From: CAWDVR01 sp044869805
Lineage (GTDB): Bacteria > Acidobacteriota > Thermoanaerobaculia > Multivoradales > SZUA-115
DNA: 64,000 nucleotides
Direction: 5' to 3'
Assembly (NCBI GenBank): GCA_044869805.1
Contig: JBIOXV010000044.1
Coordinates: 1-64,000, forward strand
Shown piece after piece: positions 48,243-57,596 of the stretch (the first letter of the stretch is position 1; each line of letters starts with the position of its first letter). Under the pieces are notes generated by a model. That model was not told where the DNA came from and did not search any database. It saw nothing but the letters and a program-made list of their open reading frames with translations. The position numbers and the translations under genes are program-made.

Positions 48243-50675
48243 ATGCACCGCGACCTCGTTCAGGACTTCCGTCTCGGCCTGCGCCAGCTCGGCCGGAGCC
48301 CCGGCTTCACACTCGCCGCCGCGCTGTGCCTCGCCCTGGGAATCGGTGCCAACACCGCGGTTTTCAGCTTCGCCGATTTCTTCCTCTTCCGGCCGCTCGC
48401 CGTCTCCCGTCCCCACGAGCTGGCGCGGGGCTTCGTCGCCTGGACCCACGGCGTGTCCTACGGCTCGTTCTCCTATCCCGACTTCGCGGATCTACGAGAC
48501 AGGAACGGCGTGTTCAGCGGCTTCACCGGCTCCGGCATGCGGCCTTTCCATCTTTCCGCGGACGGCCGCAACGAGCGGCTGTGGGGCGAGGTGGTCGCCG
48601 CCGACTACTTCCAGGTGCTGGGTGTCGAGGTGCCGCTGGGCCGCGCCTTCGAGCCCGAGGCGGAGGCGGAGCGGGGCGCCCACCCGGTGATGGTGATCAG
48701 CCACGGGCTGTGGCGCACCCGCTTCGGCGGTGACCCCGGCATCGTCGGCCGCGCCGTCACGCTGAACGGCCATCCGTTCACCATCGTCGGGGTGGCGGCG
48801 GAGGGCTTCTCCGGCTCCATGCTCGGCCTCAAGTCCGCCCTCTGGGTACCGGTCGGCATGCAGCACGCCATGCCCGGAGGTTCGAGGCTCGACAACCGCA
48901 CCTCCCACTGGCTGACGCCGATCGGCCGCCTGAAGCCAGGGGTCTCGGTGCGCGAGGCCGAGGCCGCGCTCAACGGGATCATGGCGCAGCTCGCCGTGGC
49001 CTACCCGGACTCCAACACCGGCAAGTCCGTGAAGCTCTACGCGGCGGCCGAGTCGGACCTCCACCCCATGGTGCGCGGCGGCTTCGCGGGCTTCCTGGCG
49101 CTGATGTTCGGGGTGGTGGGGCTGGTGCTGCTCCTTGCCTGCTCGAACGTGGCGAGCCTGATCCTGGCGCGCTCGGCGGCGCGCCGGCGCGAGATCGCGG
49201 TGCGTCTGGCGCTGGGCGCGAGCCGCGCGCGGCTGGTGCGCCAGCTCCTCGCGGAGGGAGCGGTCCTCGCCCTGGCGGCCGGCGCCGCCGGGTTGCTGCT
49301 CGCCCTCTGGCTGACCCGTGTGCTCGCCTCCAAGTCGCCGCCGATCGACTTCCCGCTGTTCGTCGATCTCTCACCCAATCCCAGGGTGCTGGCCTTCGCT
49401 CTCGGCACCTCGGTCCTCGCCAGCCTGCTCTTCAGCCTGGCGCCCGCGCTCCAGGCCTCGCGGCCGGAGCTGGTGCCGGCGCTCAAAGGCGGGGGCACGG
49501 CGGGCCGCGGCGGCCGCATGCGCCGCTGGCTGGTGAGCTTCCAGGTGGCGCTGTCACTCGTGCTGCTGGTCGGCTCGGGGATGATGCTCCGCAGCCTGGC
49601 CAACGCCCAGCATCTCCCGGTGGGCTTCGACCCGGCGAACCAGCTCGTGGCCGGGGTCGACCTCGCACTCCAGGGCTACGACGAGACCCGCGGTCGCGGC
49701 TTCTTCCGGGCCCTCGAGGAGCGCGCCGGGGCGTTGCCCGGGGTGACCGCGGTGGGCTGGGCGCGGAGGGTCCCGCTGTCGTTGGACCCCTCGTCGAGCT
49801 GGGCAGTCCCCGAGGGCTACGTGAGCCCGGACGGCAGCAGCCCGCCGACCATCGGGTACAACGTCGTGGGCCCCGGGTACTTCGAGGCCATGGGCCTGCC
49901 GCTCCTCGCCGGCCGCGGCTTCGAGGCGGGCGACGGGCCGGAGGGCCGCCCGGTGATCGTGGTCAACCGCGCCTTCGCCGATCTCTACTGGCCGGGCGGG
50001 GGCGCGCTCGGCAAGCGCGTGGACACCTTCGGCGCCGAGCACGTGGTGGTGGGTGTCGCGGCCACCGGCAAGTACTTGAGCCTGGGCGAGGCGTCCAAGC
50101 CCTACATGTACCTGCCGATCGAGCGCTACTACGAAGGCAGCCGCGTCCTCCATCTGCGTACGGCGGGCGACCCCGCGCCGCTGCTCGCGGCCGTGCGGCG
50201 CGAGATCCAGGCGCTCGACCCCGATCTGCCGATCCGCGAGCTCAAGCTGATGACCACGCAGCTCGGTTTCGTCCTCTACCCGGCACAGATCGGCGCGGTC
50301 GTGGTGAGCGCCTTCGCCGCCCTCGCACTGCTGCTGGCGGCGGTCGGCCTCTACGCCGTGATCGCCTTCTGGGTCATCCAGCGGGCCCCGGAGATCGGCG
50401 TGCGCATGGCCCTGGGCGCGCGCCCGGCGGACGTCCAGCTCCTGGTGATGCGCCAGGGCCTGGTGCTGACCGCGGCCGGCCTCGCCGCCGGGCTGGCGAT
50501 CGGCGCCGGGCTGGCGGTGCTGGCGACCCGGGTGCTCTACGGCATCTCGCCAAGCGATCCGGGCAACTACCTCGCCGCCGCGGCCCTGCTCGCCACCACC
50601 GCCCTCGCCGCCACCCTCCTCCCGGCCCGCCGCGCCACCCGCGTCGACCCGGCGCGGGCGCTGCGGGCGGAGTAG
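48243..50675 (+). CDS. ADOP-type MacB/FtsX permease, copy 2
   Basis: 810 residues, a tandem paralogue of the gene upstream with the same domain order and long identical stretches (for example GIGANTAVFSFA and SADGRNERLWGE, and SNVASLILARSAARRREIAV against copy 1). Differences are spread evenly, indicating a fairly recent duplication followed by divergence. AGGAGGGCCCC lies before the ATG, as in copy 1, so the duplication included the ribosome binding site. A 128-bp gap separates the two copies. The pair may form a heterodimer or be independent; no ABC ATPase is visible within the window. Confidence 0.9.
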   Translation: MHRDLVQDFRLGLRQLGRSPGFTLAAALCLALGIGANTAVFSFADFFLFRPLAVSRPHELARGFVAWTHGVSYGSFSYPDFADLRDRNGVFSGFTGSGMRPFHLSADGRNERLWGEVVAADYFQVLGVEVPLGRAFEPEAEAERGAHPVMVISHGLWRTRFGGDPGIVGRAVTLNGHPFTIVGVAAEGFSGSMLGLKSALWVPVGMQHAMPGGSRLDNRTSHWLTPIGRLKPGVSVREAEAALNGIMAQLAVAYPDSNTGKSVKLYAAAESDLHPMVRGGFAGFLALMFGVVGLVLLLACSNVASLILARSAARRREIAVRLALGASRARLVRQLLAEGAVLALAAGAAGLLLALWLTRVLASKSPPIDFPLFVDLSPNPRVLAFALGTSVLASLLFSLAPALQASRPELVPALKGGGTAGRGGRMRRWLVSFQVALSLVLLVGSGMMLRSLANAQHLPVGFDPANQLVAGVDLALQGYDETRGRGFFRALEERAGALPGVTAVGWARRVPLSLDPSSSWAVPEGYVSPDGSSPPTIGYNVVGPGYFEAMGLPLLAGRGFEAGDGPEGRPVIVVNRAFADLYWPGGGALGKRVDTFGAEHVVVGVAATGKYLSLGEASKPYMYLPIERYYEGSRVLHLRTAGDPAPLLAAVRREIQALDPDLPIRELKLMTTQLGFVLYPAQIGAVVVSAFAALALLLAAVGLYAVIAFWVIQRAPEIGVRMALGARPADVQLLVMRQGLVLTAAGLAAGLAIGAGLAVLATRVLYGISPSDPGNYLAAAALLATTALAATLLPARRATRVDPARALRAE

Positions 50676-50703
50676 AGCTGCGCGATCGAGGATCGGCGCG
50701 CGC

Positions 50704-51513
50704 TCACGGCACCGTCTGCGACCACGCGCCGGTGTCACCCGACTCGAAGCCATCGGCGAAGATGGGTACCGCGATGCGGCCATGGGCGAGGGCGAGGGTG
50801 CCGGCCGCGGGCGTCTCACTCTCGGTGGCGCTGTCGTTGACCAGGGTGGCGGTTGCGGCCTCTAGGGTGAGGGTGACGACAGTGCCGGCCGGCAGGGGCG
50901 AGGCGAGCTGGAAGACGAGCTCGCCCACCACGTCGCCGGGTGCCGGGGCGTCGAGGGTGAGGGCCAGCGGCTCGCTCGCCTCGTCAAAGCTCATCAGCAC
51001 CACGATGTGATCGGCATGCGCCTGGATCACGGGGAAGACCGGCTCGTGGCCGGCTGTGACCCCGGCTTGCTGGAAACCGACCGCGGTGACGGCCGACGCG
51101 GGGGCGAAGTCCAGGCGGAACGCGAAGCCCTGGATCTCGTCGTCAGGCCCGGCGCCTTCGTCGAGCGGCGTGCCGGCGCGGTCGCGGACCGTCACCGGCA
51201 CGTGAACGGTCGCACCCGCCGTGGTCAGCACCGACCCGGCGCCGAGGACGTCCTGGGCCGCGGCTGGATGCGAGGGAAGCCCGGAGAGAGCTGTGAGGAG
51301 CGCGGCCACGCTCGCCAGCGGCGCGCGGTGCGGCCAGGGTGCCCGCCCGCCAAAGGAAATCCGGCCGCTCCTCCTGGCTTCCAGCCTTGCTCCGTGGCGC
51401 CGGAGCTGCCAGGTTTGGCTCTCCCGCGGGAGACGGCGTGCGGGTGCATCCAACCTGGCAATCGGCGATTCCGGACGCGAGCACCGTCCGCGGCAGTCAC
51501 AGCCCATGCGCAT
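50704..51513 (-). CDS. Secreted cohesin-like protein with GFESGDT tail
   Basis: Up to 269 residues; the start is unresolved. The first 60 residues are arginine-rich and may not be translated. A signal peptide PHRAPLASVAALLTALSG...PAAAQ is clear, and an AGGAGG (51375-51370) lies 9 nt before an ATT codon that would start just ahead of it; GTG 51308 is another option. The mature part is a cohesin-like beta-sandwich (TTAGATVHVPVTVRD; IQGFAFRLDFAP; VVGELVFQLASPLPAGTVV) ending in PIFADGFESGDTGAWSQ. Such C-terminal tails recur in secreted Acidobacteriota and Xanthomonadales proteins. A related cohesin-like gene lies directly upstream (5-nt gap) and a third copy sits in the dockerin protein. Confidence 0.75.
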   Translation of the reverse strand: MRMGCDCRGRCSRPESPIARLDAPARRLPRESQTWQLRRHGARLEARRSGRISFGGRAPWPHRAPLASVAALLTALSGLPSHPAAAQDVLGAGSVLTTAGATVHVPVTVRDRAGTPLDEGAGPDDEIQGFAFRLDFAPASAVTAVGFQQAGVTAGHEPVFPVIQAHADHIVVLMSFDEASEPLALTLDAPAPGDVVGELVFQLASPLPAGTVVTLTLEAATATLVNDSATESETPAAGTLALAHGRIAVPIFADGFESGDTGAWSQTVP

Positions 51514-51518
51514 GCCGG

Positions 51519-52091
51519 CTACCTCCCGACCTCGATCCGCCCGTCCACCAGCCGCAGCCAGCCGTTGGCGCTCGACTCCGCCACGGTGCCGCCCTGGTTG
51601 CTGAGCACGGTCACGCCGGGATCGAGGCGCAGCTCGATCACGGTGCCGGGTGCGAGGCCGGCCGCGAGCTGGACCTCGACCGCCGCCACCTGCTGGCCGC
51701 CGCGCCCCGACTGAGTCAGCGGCACGAGATCGGTGGCCTCCTCGAACGAGACCAGCAACGAGGCCGAGCCCCGCCCGGCCGGTTGCGCCTCGAACAGCGG
51801 CGCGAGATCGGCCATGACCCCGGCGCGGCGCACCACGATCGAGCGCACCGCCGTGGCAGGCAGGGCCTGCACCTTGAGCGAGAGCCCCTGAATTCGCTCG
51901 CCGAACGGCCGCTCCCAGCCGAGCGGCGTGCCCTGGCTGTCCTTCACCGTCAGCGGCAGTACCACCGTCTTCCCCGCCCCCACCTTCGCGCTCGCCAACC
52001 GCACCTCACTCTGCGGCGGCAAGCCGAACGCTGGGTAAGCCTGGAGACAGCCAAGCGCTATGGCGAGCGAGACGACCATGCGGGTTAGCAT
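51519..52091 (-). CDS. Secreted cohesin-like protein
   Basis: 190 residues. The start ATG at 52091 has AAAAGGAGATCC before it. Signal peptide MLTRMVVSLAIALGCLQAYPAFG, then one cohesin-like domain: KVGAGKTVVLPLTVKDSQGTP, IQGLSLKVQALPATAVRSI, LVSFEEATDLVPL, VAAVEVQLAAGLAPGTVIEL, then LSNQGGTVAESSANGWLRLVDG. It shares the pattern 'VxVPVxVxD...IQxxxFxLxFxPA...FDEA...G..V..L...L...P.GT' with its two neighbours. It has no second domain; it is either a free cohesin module or a cargo-binding protein. It is followed at once by the GFESGDT-tailed cohesin gene. Confidence 0.82.
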   Translation of the reverse strand: MLTRMVVSLAIALGCLQAYPAFGLPPQSEVRLASAKVGAGKTVVLPLTVKDSQGTPLGWERPFGERIQGLSLKVQALPATAVRSIVVRRAGVMADLAPLFEAQPAGRGSASLLVSFEEATDLVPLTQSGRGGQQVAAVEVQLAAGLAPGTVIELRLDPGVTVLSNQGGTVAESSANGWLRLVDGRIEVGR

Positions 52092-52141
52092 TCGGATCTC
52101 CTTTTCTCGTTCAGGAGCGTGAGCGTTGAGCGGCTTGGGGG

Positions 52142-52320
52142 TCGCGCCTGGCGGGGACGTGGGGCTCCTGGCCGGGGAGCTGTGAGAGCGCGCCTGGCAC
52201 AGCGTCCATAGGCATTCGAACGATCGGGCGTGCTCGAAGCGCAGGCGAGCGCCTTCCATTGAACTGAGACGAGCGCGAGCCGGTCCCCGGCCAGGAGCCC
52301 CACGTCCCCGCCAGGCGCGA
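52142..52320. repeat. Perfect 37-bp inverted repeat flanking a 105-bp core
   Basis: Arms at 52142-52178 and 52284-52320 are exact reverse complements, beginning TCGCGCCTGGCGGGGACG on the left. The element sits in the 311-bp gene-free interval (52092-52402) between the cohesin-like gene and the dockerin gene. It encodes no convincing protein and could be a non-autonomous palindromic element, a folded 5' leader for the cohesin gene or a bidirectional transcription stop. No poly-T tract follows. Confidence 0.85.
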
Positions 52321-52341
52321 GGGCGGGAGAACCAGCCCTCG

Positions 52342-52387
52342 CCGGTCCCCGGCCAGCAGCCCCGCCTCCCCGCCTCGCGCGCGAGGG
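52342..52387. repeat. Diverged extra copy of the inverted-repeat arm
   Basis: 46 bp resembling 52280-52323 in the same orientation: both begin CCGGTCCCCGGCCAG and end in GCGCGAGGG, with a few substitutions and small changes between. With the perfect arms this makes three copies in 250 bp. Nothing else is visible in the interval. Confidence 0.7.
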
Positions 52388-52402
52388 TGGGTCCCCAACC
52401 GC

Positions 52403-55400
52403 TCATCGCTCCACCTCCGCCTCCCCGATCCACACCGGAGGCGGCCCGCCCCCGAAGAAAAAGTTGATCAGATAGAAAATGTCCGTCACCGTCACCGCCC
52501 CGTCGCCGTTCGCATCCGCGTCCCCGGCCGGCGGCGGGCCGTCGCCGAGCAGGAAATTGATCAAGTAGAAGACGTCCGCCACCTCCAGCGTGCCGTTGCC
52601 GTTGGCGTCGCCGGTGGTGGTCGAGAAGCTCAGTGCCGGGCAGGCGTCCGACTCGTTCCAGGCGCGGTTGATGGCCCGCACCTCGTAGCCGTGCACGCTG
52701 CCCACCGCGTAGCCGCCGTCGTCGAACGTCGTGGTCGCCGGGTAGAGCTCGTTCAACGGCAGCCCGTCGCGGTACAGGTGGTAGCGCCAGACGCCGGACT
52801 CGGCGTCCGAGACCGGGTCCCAGGACAGGCGCACCTTGTTGCCGGCCGAGGTCGCGGCGAGCGCGGGGCAGGGCGGCGGCGTGGCATCGCTCAGGCACTC
52901 CGTGGTCTCGAACAGCAGGTCGCCGATGTTGGTCGACCACGCGAGGCCGAGCGTGGCGCCGTTGTGAGCCGCGGCGAGCGGACCTCCGCGGTGCGTCCAG
53001 AAGGCCTCTCCGGGCAGCACCGTGCCGTCCGGCAGGATCTCGACTTCGCGCACCCCCGACACCCGTCCCTGGGCGTGCACCAGATGGAAGCGCCCGCCCG
53101 CGAAGTAGAGGAGCGGGGAGCCGTCGGCCGCCGGGCTGCCCACCGCCAGCACGTCGGGGAAGAGCCGCGCGCCCTGCATGTCGAGCAGGGTGAAGTAGAC
53201 GTCGGTGAGCGGCGGGTCGAAGCCGCGGTGCTCCGAGTAGGCGAGCGCCAGGTGTTGCCCTGTCCACAGCGAGTGGAACTGCGTCGCGACCTCGGCCTGC
53301 ACCGCGCCGGTCAGCGCCACCGGGCCCACGGCGAGGTTGCCTGCCGGGTCGAGGCGGGCGAAGTAGAGGTTGTTGTCGACGCCTCGGTAGAGCACCACCC
53401 AGGCGCTTCCGACCCAGTGGAGCCGTGGCGCCGGGTTGCCGGCGGCCGAGGCCGCGAAGCTCGTCTCCGGCCCCATCGGCGCGCCCGCCGGCGTCAGCCG
53501 CAGCAGCGTGAGCTGGGGGCCCTTGCGGCGCAGCACGCCGAAGGCCTCGCCGCTCCAGGCGAGCGCCACCTCGGCGGCGCCGCCTGTCGAGTCCACCACG
53601 GTTTCGCCGATGACGGGTGCGCCGTTGCCGTCGAAGCGGGCGAAGTAGAGGGTGGCGTTGGCAGGGTCGCGCCAGGCCAGCGCGAAGTCGCTCCCCACGG
53701 CGGCGACACCCGGGCGGCCGCGTGACGGCGTGGGGGTGAGCGGTGCCAGGTCGGCCACGGTTGCTCCCGCGCCGTCGAAGATGTGGGCCTGAATCTGGTT
53801 GCTGCCGGTGGCCGCGGCGTCGGTCCACACCGCCACGAAGCCCGCGCCCAGCGGCGCCACGCTGGTGTTGGCCGCGGTCACGAAGTTGGCAGCATTGCCC
53901 ATGCTGTGACCGGAGGTGAGCTGCACCGGCGTGCCGGGCGGCAACGTTCCCGAGCCGTCGACCAGGAAGGCCGCGGTCTCGAGCGTGCCGGCCCCGGCGT
54001 CATTGAAGGCGACGAGGAAGCGGCTTCCGTCGCTCGCCAGGTCGTGGTTGGCGCTCGGCCGTCCGTCGGCCGGGGTCATCAGCTCGCCGTTGCCCTCGCG
54101 GTCGCCGGCGGCGTCGGCCTCGAGGCGCGTGATCTCCTGGCTGAAGGGAGACACCTGGAGGAAGCTGCCGGTGAACACCGCGTAGCCGCCGCCGGGCTTG
54201 TTCTCGAGGAGGGGCAGGATGTCGACGGGCTCGGCCGGCGGGTCGTCGGACAGCCGCACGGCCGGTCCGAGCAGCGTGCCGCCGGAGTCGAGCCGCCGCA
54301 GGAAGGTGACCACCGTGCCATCCAGCTGCGGCTCGGCCCAGCTCACGGCCCAGCCGGCGCCGTCCCAGACGAGCGACAGGCCGAAAGTGCCCACGAACGA
54401 GGTGTAGCCACCGACCAGGACGGGCGCATCTTCCGGCGCGCCGGTCGATTCCTCGACGCGCTGGAAGTAGAGCTCGATCGTCGAGTCGGCGATCTCGAAC
54501 CACGCCATGCCGTACTTGCTCTCGGGCGCGCTCCAGGCCACGGCTACGTCGCTGTCGTGGGTGGCTGGCGTCGAGGTCAGCACCACCGGCCCCAGCACCA
54601 CGTCGCCGTCCTCCTCCAGGCGCCGGTAGACGAGGTCGGTGCGTGGCGGAGCGTTCACCTCGGTGGTGAAGAAGCCCCAGTGCGTGCCGTCCCACAGCAG
54701 GACGGGCGCCAGGCGGCTGCCGAAGGGATGGGACTCGACGGCGGAGCTCAGGCGCACGTCACCCCGTAGCTCGTTGGCGCCGGCGTCGAGCAGCGAGAAG
54801 AAGTACGTGAAGGCCGACGGGCCGCCCGGCTCGGCGGCGAGGAAGTCGTTCCACACCACGCCGTAGCGGCTGCCGTTCCAGGCCACGGTGGGCCCGAAGG
54901 CGCTGGCGCTGCCGTCCGAGATTCGCACCGGGGCGCTCATCGGCACCGCGTCGGCGAGCCCCAGCCAGCGGAAGAAGATGTCGTCCTGCTCGCCGTCCTC
55001 GCGCGCCTGCCAGGCGGTGGCCCACGCCGCGCCGGCGAAGGCCACCGAGGGGTTGCGCGCCCAGGTGCGGTCGTCCGAGAGCCTCGTGGCGCAGACCTTG
55101 GCGGCCGCCGCCGGGAAGGTCGAGGCGGTGGCCACGTTCGAGAGCTGCGAGTCGCCGGCAGCGACCAGGGTCACGAGGCGGTAGTAGTAGAGGGCCGCGG
55201 GCGTCAGCCCGGAGTCGAGGAAGCTCCCGTCGTTCGGCCCGGCGTTGCCCACGCCGGCCCAGCTCGAGCCGTCCGGCGAGCGCTCGACGCGGAAGCCGGT
55301 CTCGTTGGCGTTGGGGTCGGCCCAGGTGAGGAGGATCTGCGCGCTCGACTGAGCCGTGGCATAGAGGCCGGCGGCGGCGTTCGACAGCACCGTGAGGCTG

Positions 55401-57433
55401 GCGCCGGCGAGCGTGAGCCCGCCGTTGCCCTGGTTTTCAGCCAGCGTACCGGCCTGGTTCGAGAGCTCGGAGACCGCCGGGTCCAGGGTCAGCGACACAC
55501 TCCCCGCCGGCGCATTGGCGGCGAGCGTGAGGGCGAGCGTCACCACTTCGTCGCCGGGAGGGGGCGCGTCGAGGGTGAACGGGATCGGGTTGGAGGCCTC
55601 GTCGAAGGCGCCGAAGTAGGCGATCGAGCCGGCGGTCGCCACGTCGTCGTCGAGCAGCGGCGTGAGCGAGGCGAGGACCCCAGAGCGCGCGGCCGACGCG
55701 GAGGCTACCGACGACGCCGGCGAGAAGCCGACCTTGAAGGCCATGGCCTGGATGCGCTGTCCCGCCGGCCGGTCGAGGCCCAAGGGTGTGAGGCTGAGAT
55801 CCCGCACCCGGACAGGGACGGCAACCACGGTTCCCGGGAGCTGGGGCGCCGAGATTCCCAGTGTCATCTCGTCCTGGATCCCGCCAAATGCGAACGTCGG
55901 TCCGAACTCCGAGGTGTTGCCGGCCGCGTCCGTGGCGGTGGCGGTGAGGTGAGCTTGGCCGGGGGCGAGGGAGAGCGGGCCGGTGGCGAAGGCACCGCCA
56001 GGCGTCGCCGTCGTCGAGGCGAGGAAGGTCCGGCCCTCGCCGAAGCCCGAGGCATCGTTGTCGGAGAGGAAGACCTCGACCGTCGAGTCCGCCGGCCCGG
56101 TGCCGGAGACGATGTAGCTCCCGCCGCCGGCGCCGCTGACCCCGGTGATCCCCGGGTGGTTGAGCACCGTATTGGCGCCGAGGTCGAGATCGCCGGCGTC
56201 GTTGGCGAGCGGCGAGCAGCAGCAGCCGAGCCGGATGCCCAGGCCGCCGTTCGAGTGCGTCGAGTTCTGGGTGATGCGGTTCTGTTCCGCCGGCTGCCGG
56301 AGCTGGAAGAGCTCCCCGCACAGCCCTGCCTCTCCCGTCGCGCAAACGGACTGGCCGTTGGTGTTGTAGCTCACCGGGCCGGGGCCGGAGACGACCAGCG
56401 CCACGGTCGCGGCGCCGCCGCCCTCGAAGAAATCCAGCTCGATCGCGTGGTCGCCGCCGGTGAGCAGCTTGGCTGCCGGCGGGGGAGTGCCGCCACCGGC
56501 CCAGTCGACGAGGACTTCGCCGGCGACCGTCAGCCTGGCGAGGTCGTCGAGGCCGGGGAGCTCGAAGCTGTAGGTGCCGCCAGTGCCGACCGAGAGGGTG
56601 CCGGAGAGCCGCATGCCGAAGTTCTCGGTGAACGGACGCCCGCCGCCATCCAGGGGAGTGATGCTGTCGGAGCTCCGGAAGTAGCCGCAGCCATCGGTGA
56701 AGTCGATCACCGGGAAGACGCCCGCAGAGTCGGCCGTGAGGCCGGTGAAGTCCGGATAGCCCGGCAGGCTGTCCTCCTGTACGTGGACCGCCGTGCCGCC
56801 GAAGGCGATCAGGTTGTCCGGTCCGATGACGTTCCCGGAGCTGCCGCCGAAGAGGCCCACGCCGGTGCCGTTGAAGACGATGTGATTGTCCCGGATCACG
56901 TTGCCGTCGGAGCCGTTGACCAGCTTGATACCGTAGGTTTGGGTTCCAAGAGGGTTGGTGCCCGAGAGGTCCGTGCCCAGGTAGTTGCACTCGATGGTGT
57001 TGCCGTCGGCGCCGAGGACGATCAGGTCACCGCCGCAGCCGGGGCAGTCGAAGGAGTGGATCGCCAGCCCCCGCACGCGGTTGCCGTCGGAGGCGATCCA
57101 GAGGCCATTGGCGCCGGGCATTTCCTGGCCGTCGATGGCGATGTCCGGCACGCAGTCGCCGCCGAGGTCGCCGTCGATCGTGGTGTCCGGCTCAGTCAGG
57201 CCGGGCAGCGCCGAGGCCAGCACGATCGTCTGGCCCGCGAGGCCGGCGGCGAAGGAGATCGTGGTCGGCACCCCGTCCGAGTTGGCCTCGTCGATTGCCT
57301 CACGCAACGAGCCGGGGCCGGCGTCGGCCGTGACCGTGACGGTGGCCGCGACGAGGGGTTGCGCGGCGAGCGCCGCGAGGATGAGGCAGGTGGCGAAGGA
57401 ACGGGCCGGGCAGCCCCGGAGAATCCACCGCAT
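52403..57433 (-). CDS. Giant secreted protein: beta-helix, PA14, cohesin-like, FN3 and dockerin
   Basis: 1676 residues; ATG behind AGGAGG (9-nt spacing). Signal peptide (1-30). A parallel beta-helix opens with the motif GPGSLREAIDEAN and shows NVIRDNHIVFNGTGVGL repeats. A PA14-like domain lies at about 245-365 (MRLSGTLSVGTGGTYSFEL; DHAIELDFFEGGG). A Big/Ig-like region, a cohesin-like domain (about 535-690, VVAVPVRVRDLSLTPLG) and an FN3 module (about 695-775) follow. A long stretch of about 10 repeated blades (about 785-1500, patterns like VAWNGSRYGVVWND) looks like a beta-propeller. A last FN3 (1510-1600) and a type I dockerin (1608-1665: GDANGNGTLEVADVFYLIN and DADANGDGAVTVTDIFYLIN) end the chain. 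It is probably surface-displayed and anchored through dockerin-cohesin contact; no catalytic domain seen. Confidence 0.88.
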   Translation of the reverse strand: MRWILRGCPARSFATCLILAALAAQPLVAATVTVTADAGPGSLREAIDEANSDGVPTTISFAAGLAGQTIVLASALPGLTEPDTTIDGDLGGDCVPDIAIDGQEMPGANGLWIASDGNRVRGLAIHSFDCPGCGGDLIVLGADGNTIECNYLGTDLSGTNPLGTQTYGIKLVNGSDGNVIRDNHIVFNGTGVGLFGGSSGNVIGPDNLIAFGGTAVHVQEDSLPGYPDFTGLTADSAGVFPVIDFTDGCGYFRSSDSITPLDGGGRPFTENFGMRLSGTLSVGTGGTYSFELPGLDDLARLTVAGEVLVDWAGGGTPPPAAKLLTGGDHAIELDFFEGGGAATVALVVSGPGPVSYNTNGQSVCATGEAGLCGELFQLRQPAEQNRITQNSTHSNGGLGIRLGCCCSPLANDAGDLDLGANTVLNHPGITGVSGAGGGSYIVSGTGPADSTVEVFLSDNDASGFGEGRTFLASTTATPGGAFATGPLSLAPGQAHLTATATDAAGNTSEFGPTFAFGGIQDEMTLGISAPQLPGTVVAVPVRVRDLSLTPLGLDRPAGQRIQAMAFKVGFSPASSVASASAARSGVLASLTPLLDDDVATAGSIAYFGAFDEASNPIPFTLDAPPPGDEVVTLALTLAANAPAGSVSLTLDPAVSELSNQAGTLAENQGNGGLTLAGASLTVLSNAAAGLYATAQSSAQILLTWADPNANETGFRVERSPDGSSWAGVGNAGPNDGSFLDSGLTPAALYYYRLVTLVAAGDSQLSNVATASTFPAAAAKVCATRLSDDRTWARNPSVAFAGAAWATAWQAREDGEQDDIFFRWLGLADAVPMSAPVRISDGSASAFGPTVAWNGSRYGVVWNDFLAAEPGGPSAFTYFFSLLDAGANELRGDVRLSSAVESHPFGSRLAPVLLWDGTHWGFFTTEVNAPPRTDLVYRRLEEDGDVVLGPVVLTSTPATHDSDVAVAWSAPESKYGMAWFEIADSTIELYFQRVEESTGAPEDAPVLVGGYTSFVGTFGLSLVWDGAGWAVSWAEPQLDGTVVTFLRRLDSGGTLLGPAVRLSDDPPAEPVDILPLLENKPGGGYAVFTGSFLQVSPFSQEITRLEADAAGDREGNGELMTPADGRPSANHDLASDGSRFLVAFNDAGAGTLETAAFLVDGSGTLPPGTPVQLTSGHSMGNAANFVTAANTSVAPLGAGFVAVWTDAAATGSNQIQAHIFDGAGATVADLAPLTPTPSRGRPGVAAVGSDFALAWRDPANATLYFARFDGNGAPVIGETVVDSTGGAAEVALAWSGEAFGVLRRKGPQLTLLRLTPAGAPMGPETSFAASAAGNPAPRLHWVGSAWVVLYRGVDNNLYFARLDPAGNLAVGPVALTGAVQAEVATQFHSLWTGQHLALAYSEHRGFDPPLTDVYFTLLDMQGARLFPDVLAVGSPAADGSPLLYFAGGRFHLVHAQGRVSGVREVEILPDGTVLPGEAFWTHRGGPLAAAHNGATLGLAWSTNIGDLLFETTECLSDATPPPCPALAATSAGNKVRLSWDPVSDAESGVWRYHLYRDGLPLNELYPATTTFDDGGYAVGSVHGYEVRAINRAWNESDACPALSFSTTTGDANGNGTLEVADVFYLINFLLGDGPPPAGDADANGDGAVTVTDIFYLINFFFGGGPPPVWIGEAEVER

Positions 57434-57596
57434 GGCAGGGTCCCTCCTCTGGAAACCACGGACTCCCGAGCCGACACACCGACCGGGGCGCCCAGCGGTG
57501 CGCTACCCCCCGCGTCAGGAGCCGACCGTGACCGTGGCTAGCGAGAAAGGATGCAGAACAGCGGGAAATGGATTAGTGAGAGCCAGGAAATCCTGT

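Noticed and set aside
52111..52398. 95-codon minus-strand ORF in the repeat region
   Set aside because: It is formed by the GC-rich inverted repeat arms; no start context and low-complexity composition.
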